In this document: positions 44,140 to 56,099 of the stretch, one piece after another | Layout: each line of letters starts with the position of its first letter | Position numbering within the stretch: the first letter of the stretch is position 1 | Source of the DNA: Coptis chinensis | Lineage: Eukaryota > Streptophyta > Magnoliopsida > Ranunculales > Ranunculaceae | Length of the DNA: 64,000 nt | NCBI GenBank assembly: GCA_015680905.1 | Contig: CM027381.1 | Location: forward strand, 17,647,501-17,711,500 | Reading direction: 5' to 3' | Notes under the pieces: model-generated | Told to the model about the DNA's origin: nothing | Database searches by the model: none | The model's input: only the letters and a program-made list of their open reading frames with translations | Position numbers and translations under genes: made by a program

Positions 44140-46233
44140 CTACTGAGACCTCCTCCCCCTACGAGAAGGCTCGGTCGAAGAGCTCTCCCCCCTACGTCGT
44201 TGTCACTTCTCTGGCTGAAGTGTGGCACTTCTAGCATTCTCCAACTCTTGCACACGTCTCTGAATCTGCAAAGTTCGATTTCGCTCTTGTTGTAAGTACT
44301 CAAAACTTTAACGAGAGGACTCCATGAACGAAGCATGCATGGCATAACTGAGAGAGCTGTAGTTAAGAAGCTCCGACCTTACTTCCTCCTGTTTAACAAA
44401 ACAAATGCATGTTACATGTAGTGAATAATAATAACAAATCATGAATAAATTTAAATCATACTAACCATGGCTAACTGCTCAAACTGTTCTGACAAATCTG
44501 TGACCAATGCGGCATTTGCTGGTGGAATAAGTATGCTCATCTCTTCCCCCTGAGAATTAATCATGCCCCAGTGCCAAAGGTTAGACTCATCAAATATCTG
44601 TGAAGTTCTTTGCAGCATCTCAATATCATGAAACACCCTAGGCTGTGACTATGGCAACTCCACTCCTTTCTGGGAAATGAATGTCAGACCTCAATGCTTT
44701 GGAAGTAACCCAGTTGTTGCGTCTGGCCAATCATTTGGGTTTTCTCTATAGTGTGCAAGAGTTACAGGAAGAATATTAGAGGCTATCATATCTATGGGTG
44801 GTGGGTAAGGTATAACAATCTCTCCAGATACTTGACGCCAACATCTGTCCCCAAGGTACCATGCAATTACTGACCCTACAAGTATCACTCGCCACTGAGA
44901 AAGAAACCTTGCTCTATGACACATATAGGATAGCCTACGGTACTCAGTGTTCTCTAGAACATCTGGAATATCCGCATAAGGGGTCTGAAATATGCATGAA
45001 GGACTCGGCCTAGGATTGCCACTCAATTCGGGTAGCTCCTAAAAGCTCAATCTGTTGACGAGTGTTATAAATATTATGCGGTAGATCCCCATACCCCCTC
45101 TGCCTAAGATGAAGCCCCCATGCTTGAATACGTGGAATCAGGTCATGAGTCTCATTCTCTTCCAACCTCTTCAACACAGGATGCATTACACGAAAAATGT
45201 TCGTACCAGCAATACTAAATCAATAGATAAAATTATATATATATATAATAACGAAAATGTCAACATTAATAACTAGATAAATAAATGAAATGAAACAATA
45301 ACTTAATAAATAAGATTTACCGATATAATCCAAACAAAGCCGCACAAATTGCCTTTAGTGACTTTCGTTTCAACTGCGAGGTCTAGCCAGCAGTAGAGGT
45401 ACGCCAAGATGGATTGACCCCAATTATAATCTCACATCCTCTCTACGTTTGAGACAGCGGCCCCACCCGATATGTAAAAAACTATAGAGTATCTGAATAA
45501 TACCGCAGCGATAAAGTAGAAGAGGAAGACACATACATATTCTTGGATCGACTCATCACCAATATGGTAGTCTTTCGGCTTCTCCTTTAGCCTATTCAAG
45601 TATCTCGAAGTAAACCAACTCATATTTATAGCTCCTCTCTTAAACTGCTCAGCCGATAATCTCAAGAACTCGTCTTTCTCATCATCTTCTACCAAATCAA
45701 AACTTTCAAAAAAACTCATTGCTGTAGTAAAAACCTCCAAATTTTCATAAAAAGGAATGACATCTCCATAACCAATTGGGATACCCGCGAGCATTGTGAA
45801 ATCAAGAGGGGTAATCCCAAGCTCACCCCATGGGAAATGGAATGTGTAGGTAGATTTCCACCACCGCTCAACTATCCTAAACAACAATGCTTGATCATTT
45901 TGTCCCGAATTTTAATTTAAAAAATTCCCAAATGGTGTGGCGGCTATAATGTTAGTAACCGTGACAAAATTAGGATCCGTTTTTTATTTCAAACAATGCC
46001 ACCATGACACATCATTTGAAAGTGCACAACGCACTTTCCATATGTGTACTTTCTACATTCATATTACACGCAATACAACAAACTATTCAATACGATATAA
46101 TTTCAACTCAATTTTTTTTAACACAATGCAACAAATTCAAACTAATTACACAACAACAAACTTGATATAAACTAACATAAATAATAATAATTAACATAAA
46201 AAAAAATCTAAAACTTACTTGAGACTCCGCCAT
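44140..46233 (-). pseudogene. Plant mobile domain (PMD, MAIN/MAIL1-like) gene carried by the Harbinger element
   Basis: PMD proteins (PF10536) occur in host silencing factors such as MAIN and MAIL1 and in many transposons. A first exon MAESQ|GTAAGT (46233-46219) leads to a core (about 45907-45432) with ERWWKSTYTFHFPWGELG, ITPLDFTMLAGIPIGYGD and SRYLNRLKEKPKDYHIGDES, all typical PMD blocks. YISGGAAVSNVERM is followed by TGA and DYNWGQSILAYLY (about 45430). Later pieces: HPVLKRLEENETHDLIPR (about 45190), YADIPDVLENTEYRRLSY (about 44960), FDESNLWHWGMINSQGEE (about 44590) and a basic Ser/Arg-rich tail to a stop at 44140. The early TGA and unclear joins suggest a decayed or partly spliced gene. 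Confidence 0.75.
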
Positions 46234-46587
46234 TCTATTTGCTACGTGTTGGACCGATGTTGACGTTAATGATGGGTGTTCCTCGATTTCACAACACGGT
46301 GAAAATTAAACCCAAGTTCAATTTCATCCTCCTCGCCCACATTTTGCGTTCTTGACGACGATCCTTTTTGCCATTTTTTTTTATATATTTTATAACTTCA
46401 AAACCATCTACTACGCTCTTCATGTGGTGAGATTGGTGGGGAATCATTGGGGGGTGGAGAAGTCATTAGGAATTGAAGAAATTAAAAAAAAAAAAAAAAA
46501 AATGGCAATGGCGGCAAGAAAATCGCAATGGAGGTGCTGGAAGAAAGTGAAAATGGGCTGTTTCGCGTCTGTTATATTTGACTCACC

Positions 46588-46726
46588 AGATGGGATGTTA
46601 TATTCCGTCTCATTATAAAAGCCCAGACGGGATGTTACATTCCGTTTCGTTATAAAATACTAGACGGAATGTTGCATTCCGTCTTGATCAAAAAGCCTCC
46701 AAACGGAATCCAACATCCCGTCCGAG
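46588..46726. repeat. Right subterminal cluster of the palindromic motif
   Basis: Four copies lie at 46588-46612, 46625-46649, 46661-46686 and 46701-46726 (for example AGACGGGATGTTACATTCCG and AAACGGAATCCAACATCCCG). The last is 127 bp from the right TIR, similar to the spacing of the left cluster from its end (about 160 bp). Confidence 0.85.
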
Positions 46727-46856
46727 ATTATTTTTCACCTTTGCATTGGGCAGCTTCACCTTGCTTTTCACCAAAATGGTGATAAGAGGGGGAAATACTG
46801 CATACGTGGAGGTGATAAGAGGGGGAAAATATTGACTTGCATTGGGAATGCTCTAA

Positions 46857-47921
46857 GTGTGTATGTTTATCCTCCCATCATATGAGGGCACTTGTCGATG
46901 CAGGAGACAAACTTCCACTCATCTTTGTGGGGTATACAACAATATCTTATTTTCTTTTCTTTGTAGATGTAGGATCAAAGTATGTTGAACCATGTAGAAT
47001 CATTGTCTTCTCAAATTTTAATTTTCTACACTTCTTATTTAGCAAACTAATGTTTTGGTGTACTATCTAGTTTATTATTTTATAGAATCAATTTTGCATT
47101 TACATTTGGCGTCATCACGTACGTGAGTTGATTTCTAGTAAATCACATTCCCAACAACTCATCTTTATGATCGATCAACTCATCTCCAAAATTCGAAAAG
47201 AACAATCATCGTTTCAAAGTCATGGCTGCACAACTAATGATGCAGCATGCGTGGAGAAAATGTTAATTTACTTTATCAATTGAATCAGTTGAACATCTTA
47301 ACAACATTGCCTGAAAACTTGACGACTTTCCTTCGAATCACAATGGATTGGGCTGATATTATCACATAGTGATTCAAGCTTGGCCTGGACTATTTTACAA
47401 TTCATTGGATACTCATATGTATATATACAACAACACTTTAAAGATAGAAGTAAAAGGGATCATCATTGAAAAAAAATGTACGTATCAAGATGTATGTCAT
47501 TATCTAATAATTTGTGACACATATTTATTCTTAGATAAAAATATTATTGTGGACGAGAAAAGATTACTACAAATCCCTAACAAGATAAAGAAATAACCAA
47601 ATAGGAACTACCTTGTTGTAGACAACCAGCATGAAAAACTCCAACCAAGTATAAGAAAAACCCTTTCATTCCGATTACACATCTTTAATCTTCAATTGCA
47701 AAATCATGGTGCAAATAACATGTTATACAAAACAACAAAATGTTATAGCATCAAAACTCACAGATAGTACGTAACTTATAGTTGGTAATCAAGGAAAAAG
47801 ATGATGTACATCATAAAAATGGGATAAAAACTAATTCAAAATTAAGTTATGTACCTTTAGGCTTATTTTTCTTTTTATTAGTCCAACTATATGTGTTAAA
47901 AAAAAATGTTATGAAAGCTAT
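46857..47921. other. Intergenic, no gene seen
   Basis: AT-rich spacer between the Harbinger element and an exonuclease-like fragment. No convincing reading frame, tRNA or repeat structure was recognised. Confidence 0.55.
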
Positions 47922-48290
47922 TTAAGATTCCACAAAAAATAGTGAATTGAAAAAATTTGTGCCTTCAAATATTTTAAGATTTCTTAACAACTCCAACTCT
48001 ATATTATGGAACTTCATTTCCACACAAAATTTCTTAAACACTTCCATTGTCGACTTCACATCACCCAGACTACAATGAGCTGGTTTCTTTGTATGTAAGT
48101 GTTCTGCTAAATTCTTTAGGCTATTACCGCAAGGCACCCACAAATGTCTAGAAATCCAATTGTACAGATCTAAAGTAGCAACTGGAATAGGAGAACCAAG
48201 ATAATAAGGTTGAAATGTTTTTCTAATTGCAATATCATCCCATCTAGAACTGTTGAAGCCAACCAAGATTGACTTTGCTGACTAATAATG
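47922..48290 (-). pseudogene. DEDDh 3'-5' exonuclease-like fragment
   Basis: On the minus strand, KSILVGFNSSRWDDIAIRKT (about 48280-48221), PIPVATLDLYNWI, NSLKNLAEHL and AHCSLGDVKSTMEVFKKF (about 48084-48031) follow the order of ExoII (G-x-N-x3-W-D) and ExoIII (H-x4-D) motifs of RNase T/DnaQ-type exonucleases. The ExoI motif (D-x-E) is not visible upstream, where sequence is AT-rich with stops. It may be the last exon of a gene whose other exons were missed, or a remnant. Recognition is by motif spacing only. Confidence 0.42.
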
Positions 48291-50113
48291 AACCTAAATG
48301 TGTCCAGTGCAAAATGTCTAAAGAACAGGATGAGAAAGGAAGACTCGAGAAACAAACAACCATTTAAAATTTTGCTTTTTTTTTTTTTTTTTTATGTTAT
48401 TCTTAACTATCAAGATAATTAAGGCAAGTCGCATACCTTTACAAAGTTTTATTTTATTTTCAAACATCTTTCACACACTTTTTATCTTCTCTGTTTCCTC
48501 AGTATCCTTTTCCTTGCTCAATTTTATTTCCCTTCGACCCTCTTAGCTCCCTTTTTCACTTTCTTTATTTTTTTTCCATGTTCTCTTCACTTTTAGCTCT
48601 CTTTCTGATACCACACTCTCTTGCTTTCTCTCTCGCTTTCACTTGGAAGCCCTCGTTTCCATCTTTCCCTCATTTGTTTGTGGTCACAAAAGATTTTGTT
48701 TCCCTCCATGACTAACATGATACTTGATACCAGCATACTCCCAAATATATTCAAGATCAACTCTAACTTCAAACACTCTAAATCTTATAACCTCCAAATC
48801 ATATAATAAAATAATTGTCTCTGAAAATGATGATTGTTCCCCTAATATTTAAGAAAAAGAGTCAATTGTTAGAGAATTTTGTTCTAGTGTATATCAATCA
48901 TAACAATACGAAGTCATATTATAAGACTCATTTATAAAAACATAGTCATGAACAACAATGAGACCATATTCATAAGACAACTCTTAATCCTTACATTTTT
49001 AACTAAGTACAAAACAAATAATCAAGAAATAAGCTAGCTTCAAAACCATACAACATGGATAATTAATGAACATAGTGGATATGGTATCATAGTATCATGT
49101 AGTTGTGTGGTTTGGTCAAACAAAAGTTAGAAATAAGCCGCGCACTTTATGTTGAAACATGAGTTTCTAGATTCGTTTATAAAAATATCATTATTCTATA
49201 TATCAATACAACCCAAAAAAAAAAAGAACAACAGTCCACATCAATCCGATATAGCCCTATATACAGTGAGCATATAAATCAATATATAGATTATCAATCA
49301 AACAAAGTTTACCCAATCACAATATATGGTAATATATTTTGTTCTAATTAAGTCGAAGTTGTGGTTGGTTTGAATTTTTTGATAAGAATGGGAAAGGTCC
49401 GGTCCCTGCCAATCTTTTCATTTTCTCTATGGATAGATATCTTCAATGGTTTCCCGTGTGGTAGAAATCACATATATAATCTGGGACTACTCGTTAAAAA
49501 GACAATTATGGTAGGATTTAGCACAAAAATTTAATACCATAACATAATCTATGAACTTTGCAGCAAGCAATGTGCAACCATAAAAACAAACAAAGTGTTT
49601 CATCTTTAACACTTTCTTGAAAAAAAGATGATAAAATAAAAAATCGACGATTTCATCTTCATCTAAACATATAAACGGATTAAACAGCATGGTGCGAACA
49701 AATAAAAAATAATAATAAAGGCATATATATAATTAAAAGTATTGTTGAATTTACACATATTAGTGGTAGTTGATCAATAAGCAAATGGAGTTAGTAAATA
49801 GTATGTGTCCATACCGTAGTAAACCAGTAATTGTAATGATAGTAAAAGCTCTTATTTTATGTATTGTCTTTTTACTGTCATCTCAATTCGGTAAAGTTGA
49901 GACTTCATGATGAAAATTTTATGTTGATTTTTCTTAAAACTTAGTTATACTTAAAAAAAATGCAAGTATGCAACCTAATTACCATAATGTGTGTTCCATT
50001 TCCCATATGTTGTTATGGAATGTCCATAAGTGGACTACATACACCCAAATCAAGTAAACCAGGAGTACGTGATCGTCATGTCGTGTAGATTTTTTTATTT
50101 CATCATCGCGTCT
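48291..50113. other. Intergenic, no gene seen
   Basis: AT-rich spacer with a poly-T run (about 48373-48393) and pyrimidine-rich DNA (48460-48660). No protein family, RNA gene or defined element was recognised. Confidence 0.55.
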
Positions 50114-50132
50114 AGATAGATATGGTTTTGGT
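50114..50132 (+). other. LINE target-site duplication, left copy (19 bp)
   Basis: AGATAGATATGGTTTTGGT occurs here and identically at 57478-57496. The two copies bracket the LINE ORF2 and its nested insertions. A 19-base perfect match on both sides of an L1-like sequence is the expected footprint of target-primed reverse transcription. Confidence 0.85.
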
Positions 50133-50957
50133 CCCGTGACGTCATAGGCTTTGCTGACTTTGCTCCCGTGGTGTCATAGGCGATTTTTTAGGTGACTTTA
50201 GTCTCCAACTACACATACCTCAACGGTCCAAATTAGAGCCGTTGTGCTCTATTTCGGCGCTCATTAGAGCTCCACCTTAAGGTGTCCTATCACCATCTTC
50301 GGTGCTCATTGGAGCACCACCGCCCTAGTGGCACTTCTACATCTCTCTCCCCAAGTCCTCCCTGCTTTCTAATCAACTCCCAACAGTTTCTCTCATTGCC
50401 TTGTGATCCGGCAACGCAACACCACGACCGTATCTGATCACCGAAGATCTCTCTCTCTCTATGTCTAACTCTACCACCACCACTAGCTCTCTTGAGCTTC
50501 TCTCCCAACGGGGGTCTAGCACCACCAAGTCTCATCTTCCAGTCAGGATAAAAACATTTCTGGTCTTGGTTGATGCTCTTCTATATGCCATTACAAATTT
50601 GATTCCTCAATCCTGTAGGAAAAATCGGAAATCCAAACTAGGTGCTCTTTGATTTTGTCTAAAAAAATCGGAACACCGCGGAGCCTACTCCCCTTTAGGA
50701 CTATCGGAGTGACAGAGTCCACTGCTCCCTTTTATGCTAGCCCTGCCCTGAGGGAAAAGCATCTCTACCTAAGCAGACTCTTTTTGAGCTGGGCTCTAAA
50801 TATATGAGGTTTTATTGTTGGTTGTGGACATGGAGACTTGAAAGCTTTATTTGATTTGATCACCTGTCTTCAATGACTTGAGTAGTTACTTGTCGGCGAA
50901 CCAGATATTTATTTTGAACACTTCGGTGGTTGTTCCCTAACAGCTGACTCTCTCTCA

Positions 50958-53900
50958 ATGATAACATGGAATTGTCGTGGAATAGGAACATCCACAGTTG
51001 TTCATAATCTAAAGGACCTTATCCGGCAACATCAACCAGATATAATATGTCTTTTGGGAACTAAGGCAAAGGAGAAGAGGATAGAAAAATTAGGTAATAA
51101 TATTAATTATAAGGGCAAGTTCTGTTTACCAGCTGTTGGGGCTAGTGGTGGCTTAGCAATCTTTTGGAAGGACGGAGTGCAACTGGATATCTTGGGAGAA
51201 ACACAAAATCATGTGACAGGTAACATCACAAGCTATCCTGATTTACATTCTTGGTGCTTTACCTTAGTGGATGGTGAACCTGTTTCAAGTAATAGACTTA
51301 GAGTCTAGAATGAGCTTAGGGATTTGGCACCCAAAATCCCTGGGCCTTGGGTTCTTCTGGAGGATTTCAATGTCATAACATCTTTGCATGAAAAAATTGG
51401 TGGTAGATTTATTGTTACTAAATGCATGCTTGATTTCAATGCCTTTATTAATGATTTTGGCTTGAATGATTTAGGTTGCTCTAGGCCTAAATTTACCTGG
51501 TCTAACAATCATAGATTTAAAGGTCATATTATGGAAAAATTAGATAGAGTTATGGTTACCCTAACTTGGCTTGAATTGTTTCCACATGTTTCTGTGAAAT
51601 TTGTTGTTTGTGCTACATCTGATCATTTAGTTTTGAACATCAACTTGAAAGGTAACAGTGGTAAAGTGTATAGACCATTTAGATTTTTTAACATATGGTT
51701 TAAAGATTCTTCTTGTATTCCTACTATTGAGGAATCATGGAATGCTGCTAATCATAATAAATTGGACTGCAATGTTTTAACTAAACTTACAAAAACTAGA
51801 ATAAAACTTTAAAAATGGAATAAATATGTTTTTGGGAATGTCTTTTCCAATATTAGAAAGATTCAAAATTGGCTTGAGGAGCTTATGAAAAATACTCTAT
51901 CTGAGGTCATATGTGAAGAGATTAGAGATCTTAAAAGTCAACTTAATGACTGGCTTGATAAGGAAGAAGACCTTTGGCCCCAAAAATCGGGGGCTCTTTG
52001 GCTGAAAGAACAAGGTAGGAATACCAAGTTTTTTCATACTTTTACTATCTATAGAAGAAGGAAAAGTTGTATCGATAAGTTGAAGGATGATAATGACAAC
52101 TGGCTAGAAGGTAGGGACATGATTGGTAAGAACATAAACTCTTTCTTTCAAGACTTATGTAAATCTAATATGCCTGTGAATAATGCTGATATAGACTATC
52201 TTTTTATTCCATGTATTACTGATATTGAAAATGATATGTTTGTTAAAATTCCTTCTGGTGATGATATCTGGTTGGTGGTAAAAAAAATGGGCTCCCTTAA
52301 AGCCCCTGGACCTATGGCTTCTAGGGGTTTTCTTCCAAACTACTTGGGATATGGTAGGACCAGCGATTATTGATTGTGTCCAAGATGTTTTCTATAATGG
52401 TGTCTTAAACCCCAAGTTCAATGAAACTTTTGTTTCTTTAATTCCTAAAAGTTCCTCTCTTGAACATGTTTCAAAATTTAGACCCATCAGTCTTTGCAAT
52501 TTTGTTTATAAAATTATTTCAAAACTTGTAGCTAATAGATTAAAGTGTCATATTCATAAGATAGTGTCCCCTTTTCAAGGAGCTTTTGTTAAGAGTAGAA
52601 ATATAGGGAATAACATAGGCCTTGCTAGTGAAGTGTTTCACAACATGAAGAACATGTATAAGAAGAAGGAAGGCTAGATAACTTTAAAACTTGATATGGC
52701 TAAGACTTATATGATAGAGTAGAGTGATATTTTCTAAATAATATTTTTGAAAAGCTTGGTTTCTATTAAAAATGGAGAACTTTTATTAATCAATGTTTAT
52801 CTTTTGTTTATTTTAAAGTGCTCTTTAATGGCTCTCATTTGGAACAGTTCTTCTCTCAAAGGGGATTCTTTATCTCCTTATCTTTTTATTCTTATTTCTG
52901 AAGCTCTCTCGCGCATGATTAATAAAGCTGAAAATGATCATGCTATACATGGTATTAAAATTAGGAAGTATGTTTCTCCCATTGCTCATTTACTATATGT
53001 TGATGATTTACTGTTTTTCACTAAAGCTTCTTTAACTGAAGCAGGTGTTCTTAAAGATATTCTGCATGAGCATTGTCTGGCCTCTAGCCAAAAGATAAAT
53101 TTTGATAAATCTAGTATCTATTTAGTAGGAATGTGCATGCTAAACACAAGAAAATTTTGATAAAATACTGAAACATGAGAGAATTTTCAACTGAAGATAA
53201 GTACCTAGGGGTACCTATTTTACTCACTGATAGTAAGAAAGCTGATTTTGATTATTTGGTGGATATTGTACATAATAAGATAAAAGGTTAGAGAGCCAGG
53301 CTCTTATCCCAAGCTGGTAGAACAATTTTGATCCAAGCTGTAGCTCAAGCTACACCCCTTTATGCCATGACCTCGTATTCCTTTCCTGTATCTGTTTGTG
53401 ACAATATGGATAAAGTGTGTAGGGAATTTTGGTGGCATGGGCATGATGAATCTAAGAGTATCCACACTATTGAGTGTGATAAACTTTGCAAGCCTAAGTC
53501 CTTAGAGGACTAGGTTTTAGGAAATTTTTTGATATGAACAAAGCTCTGTTGGCTAAACAGAGTTGGAGAGCTTTAAAGGATGAGAATTCAATCTGGTTTA
53601 AAACTTTTTATGCGGCTTATGGAAAAAAAGGTATGGGGACAGAACAAAAGTTACCACCTAATGCCTCTTACTTCTGGAGAGGGTCAATAAAAGTTTTGAT
53701 CTGGTGCATAAAAGGTCTATCTGGACCATCGGGATGGTGCTCGCACCTCTTTGTTCAATGATCCTTGGCTTATGTTCCATGATCATCCTATAGTTATAAA
53801 GGATGTGCACCCACCAGTGGGGATTCATAAATACTGGAAAGTGAAAAATCTCATGAATAAGGAAAGATCAGCATGGAATGATCAACTTATTGATGAAGTT

Positions 53901-55440
53901 TTTGATCCTATAGTAGCAGGGCTTATCAAGGGGAACTAGGGGTGTAAGTGGATATCCAAATATTCGAATCCGATTCAAATTCGTATTCGAAAAATCGGAT
54001 ATTATCCAAAAATTTCAGATTCGGATTCGGATTCAGATATTTTTTTTATGTTTGAACTGGTTTCGGATACGGATTCGGATACTGCCATATCCGCATCCGA
54101 TAATATCCGATCCGATTTAAAAAATTAATAGTTATTATATATAATTAATTTATTCATTTTTTATTATATAAAATATTATATAAAATTATAAACTAATAAT
54201 ATAAAACTATAATAACAAAATAATAATAATAAATGAGAAATATATATATTTATACTAGTTTTTATAGTGGTAAAATGAATTATTCAAAACAAATAAAATT
54301 TTAATTAATTTTAATTTTCGGATCGGATATTATCCGATATCCATTTCGGATATCCGAAATCGGATTCGGATAATTTTTTTAATATCCATCGGATCGGTAT
54401 AAATTTTCGGATTCGGATATAGACATATCCGCATCCGAACCTATCCGTTTGCACCCCTAAAGGAACACACATTAGATCACATGATGGAGGGGAGGATGAG
54501 TTAACCTAGTGGCCTGGTACTAAAGGAAAATTATCTGTCAAATCTGCTTTTCATATGCTCAAAGCAAAAGATTGGGAAGGATGTGACTCTACTTTTCAAG
54601 CAAAAACTATTAGAAGGATTTGGAGAGCTCGTCTTGCAGCTAGGGAATAAGTTTTCATGTAGAAATTATATATGGACATATTGCCAACTGGAGAGAAGAT
54701 ACAGAAGAGGATTAGGAACAATGATACTATGTGTGGTTTTTGCTTAAGGAAAAAAGAAAATGTGGAACACATATTTTTTGAATCTGATTGGGTAAAAGCT
54801 TTGTGGTTTGCTTCACCATTATAAGATGGTCAATTATAAGATGGGTGGATGAGATCATGAAATGGTGTGAAAACAAGGTCCCTGACATAGCAAATTTGGG
54901 TGTGTATGCATGCATCCTACTGCAAACCATGTGGGATAATAGGAATTTGGAGAAGTTTGATAGGGGAGCAACGGATAGGGGGTCTATACTAATAGCTACA
55001 ATGATTCAATGGGAAAGAAGACTCAAAGCTTTTGACAGGGAGAATCTAAACCCAACGTCTTCTGTTAACACTACACGTAGGAATATAAATTCAAACCATA
55101 ACCCACATGCTTCAACATTTACTAGTAACTAGTAACAATAATATATCTACTTTGCATTATCATATAAGTAACATCGCTCACATGCCAGATTCTATAAATG
55201 TTAGGTTTGACACTGCTTTCAATAAGAGATCTCTATCAGGAGTTGCTGTTGCTATGACTTGGAATGAAGAATGAGCTTTACTTGCTGCTGCAGTGAGGAG
55301 ATTCATAGCAAATTCAGTAGAGGAGAGTGAACTTCTTGCAACCGAGGTAGCTGTGAAGCTGGCACAACACTTAAGAGGAGGAAAATTTCTTTTTGAGGGG
55401 GACAACATCAACGTTATCAACAGTTTGAGCTCCCAGGAGT
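50958..55440 (+). pseudogene. LINE ORF2: endonuclease, reverse transcriptase, RNase H
   Basis: It nicks target DNA and copies element RNA. The order seen is: AP-type endonuclease, starting MITWNCRGIG (50958) with LLEDFNVITS (the expected catalytic G-D-F is L-E-D-F here), DRVMVTLTW and the TSDHLVL end; linker GALWLKEQGRNTKFFH; reverse transcriptase FNETFVSLIPKSSSLEHVSKFRPISLCN (about 52414-52500) and LLYVDDLLFF (about 52990-53020); ATPLYAMTSYSFPVSV; zinc-binding LILPTGEK..CGFCLRKKENVEHIFFE (about 54680-54785); and an RNase H-like domain (VAVAMTWNEE to FLFEGDNINVINSL, 55240-55430). More than ten stops or shifts interrupt it. Confidence 0.9.
53937..54459. mobile_element. 523-bp MITE (hAT-like) inserted in LINE ORF2
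   Basis: The ends are TAGGGGTGTAAGTGGATA (left) and, inverted, TAGGGGTGCAAACGGATA (right), 15 of 18 identical. The inside repeats GGATATCCGA / TCGGATTCGG motifs in both orientations. The flanks read AAGGGGAAC before and AAGGAAC after, which fits a diverged 8-bp target duplication. It splits the LINE frame between GLIKG and THIRSHDGGEDEL. The terminal phrase and 8-bp class suggest hAT, but this is not certain. Confidence 0.75.
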
Positions 55441-55636
55441 CTAGTATTGCTTAGTCTTTACAAAACATTACAAAAGCAATTATCAAAACTGCTAATATTA
55501 TTTAATTTTTCATGTTTTAGATGGTTAAGAATATATTTTAATGGTGAGGCTCATGATCTAGCTAAATGGGCTTATAGCTCTTCTGACATAAATACTCTAC
55601 CAAAATGTTGCTCTGACTTTTAATGTACTCCTTTAA

Positions 55637-55879
55637 TCAAGTGAGCGGAGCGAACGTTCTTAGTAGAAAAGGGGTACGCAGACAAAAAAGTGTTTGGTTA
55701 GTTTCTGTCTGTCTGTCCTCATCTCTTCTATTCTCTTCATCCCTCTCCCTCTCCACGCATTCTCAATCTCCCTCCTTCTTTCTCAACCAAATCCAACTCT
55801 CTCTCTCTCCACCACAAACTCATCTCTCCCTCTGTCTTCTCCACCTCCACTCACGCCCCCACTATTTGCAGTTATCTAG
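55637..55879 (+). mobile_element. Small non-autonomous Helitron H1 (243 bp)
   Basis: It starts TCAAGTGAGCGGAGCGAACG after an A and ends in CTCACGCCCCC..TTATCTAG followed by T, so insertion between A and T holds. The body is mostly pyrimidine-rich (CTCTCT). The 3' hairpin is weak. It lies in the 3' tail of the LINE. Confidence 0.78.
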
Positions 55880-55887
55880 TTCTATAA

Positions 55888-56099
55888 TCACGTGAGCGGA
55901 GCGAACGTTCTGTGCCGAGGGAGGGGAATGTGGCCCAAATTGTAAATTGATTGGTTTATGTCTGTCTGTCCTCATTCCTCATCTCTTTGTCTCTCTCCCT
56001 CTCCTCTCCACGCCCTCTCAATCTCTCCCTCTCTACTCCTCCCTCTCCACTCTCCCTCTCCGCTCACGCCCTCACCCCCACTGCGTAGCAGTATACTAG
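55888..56099 (+). mobile_element. Small non-autonomous Helitron H2 (212 bp)
   Basis: It starts TCACGTGAGCGGAGCGAACG, 8 bases after the end of H1, and ends with the hairpin ACTGC-GTA-GCAGT, then ATACTAG. The last 12 bases, GCAGTATACTAG, are identical to the end of the large Helitron at 24506. The inside is CT-rich and has no gene. Confidence 0.85.

Larger units (their letters stand above)
39810..46853. mobile_element. PIF/Harbinger DNA transposon, 7.0 kb, with PMD cargo
   Basis: The perfect 16-bp inverted ends are GAGCATTCCCAATGCA (39810-39825) and its complement (46838-46853); extended to 19 bases, 18 match. Both sides carry TAA. Contents in order: subterminal palindromic motifs; ORF1 (Myb/NAM-associated type, +); minisatellites; DDE_4 transposase (-); a second cluster of the palindromic motif; a plant mobile domain gene (-); and a third motif cluster next to the right end. 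ORF1 and transposase are hallmarks of autonomous plant Harbingers. Both are broken, so this copy would need help to move. The PMD gene is not a usual component. Confidence 0.93.

Noticed and set aside
50461-50652. Short frame in the LINE leader as ORF1
   Set aside because: It lacks DUF4283 and zinc-knuckle features and is only 63 codons long.
55694-55895. Open frame with Ser/Leu-rich product in Helitron H1
   Set aside because: It is translation of a CTCTCT-rich tract; no family resemblance and low complexity.
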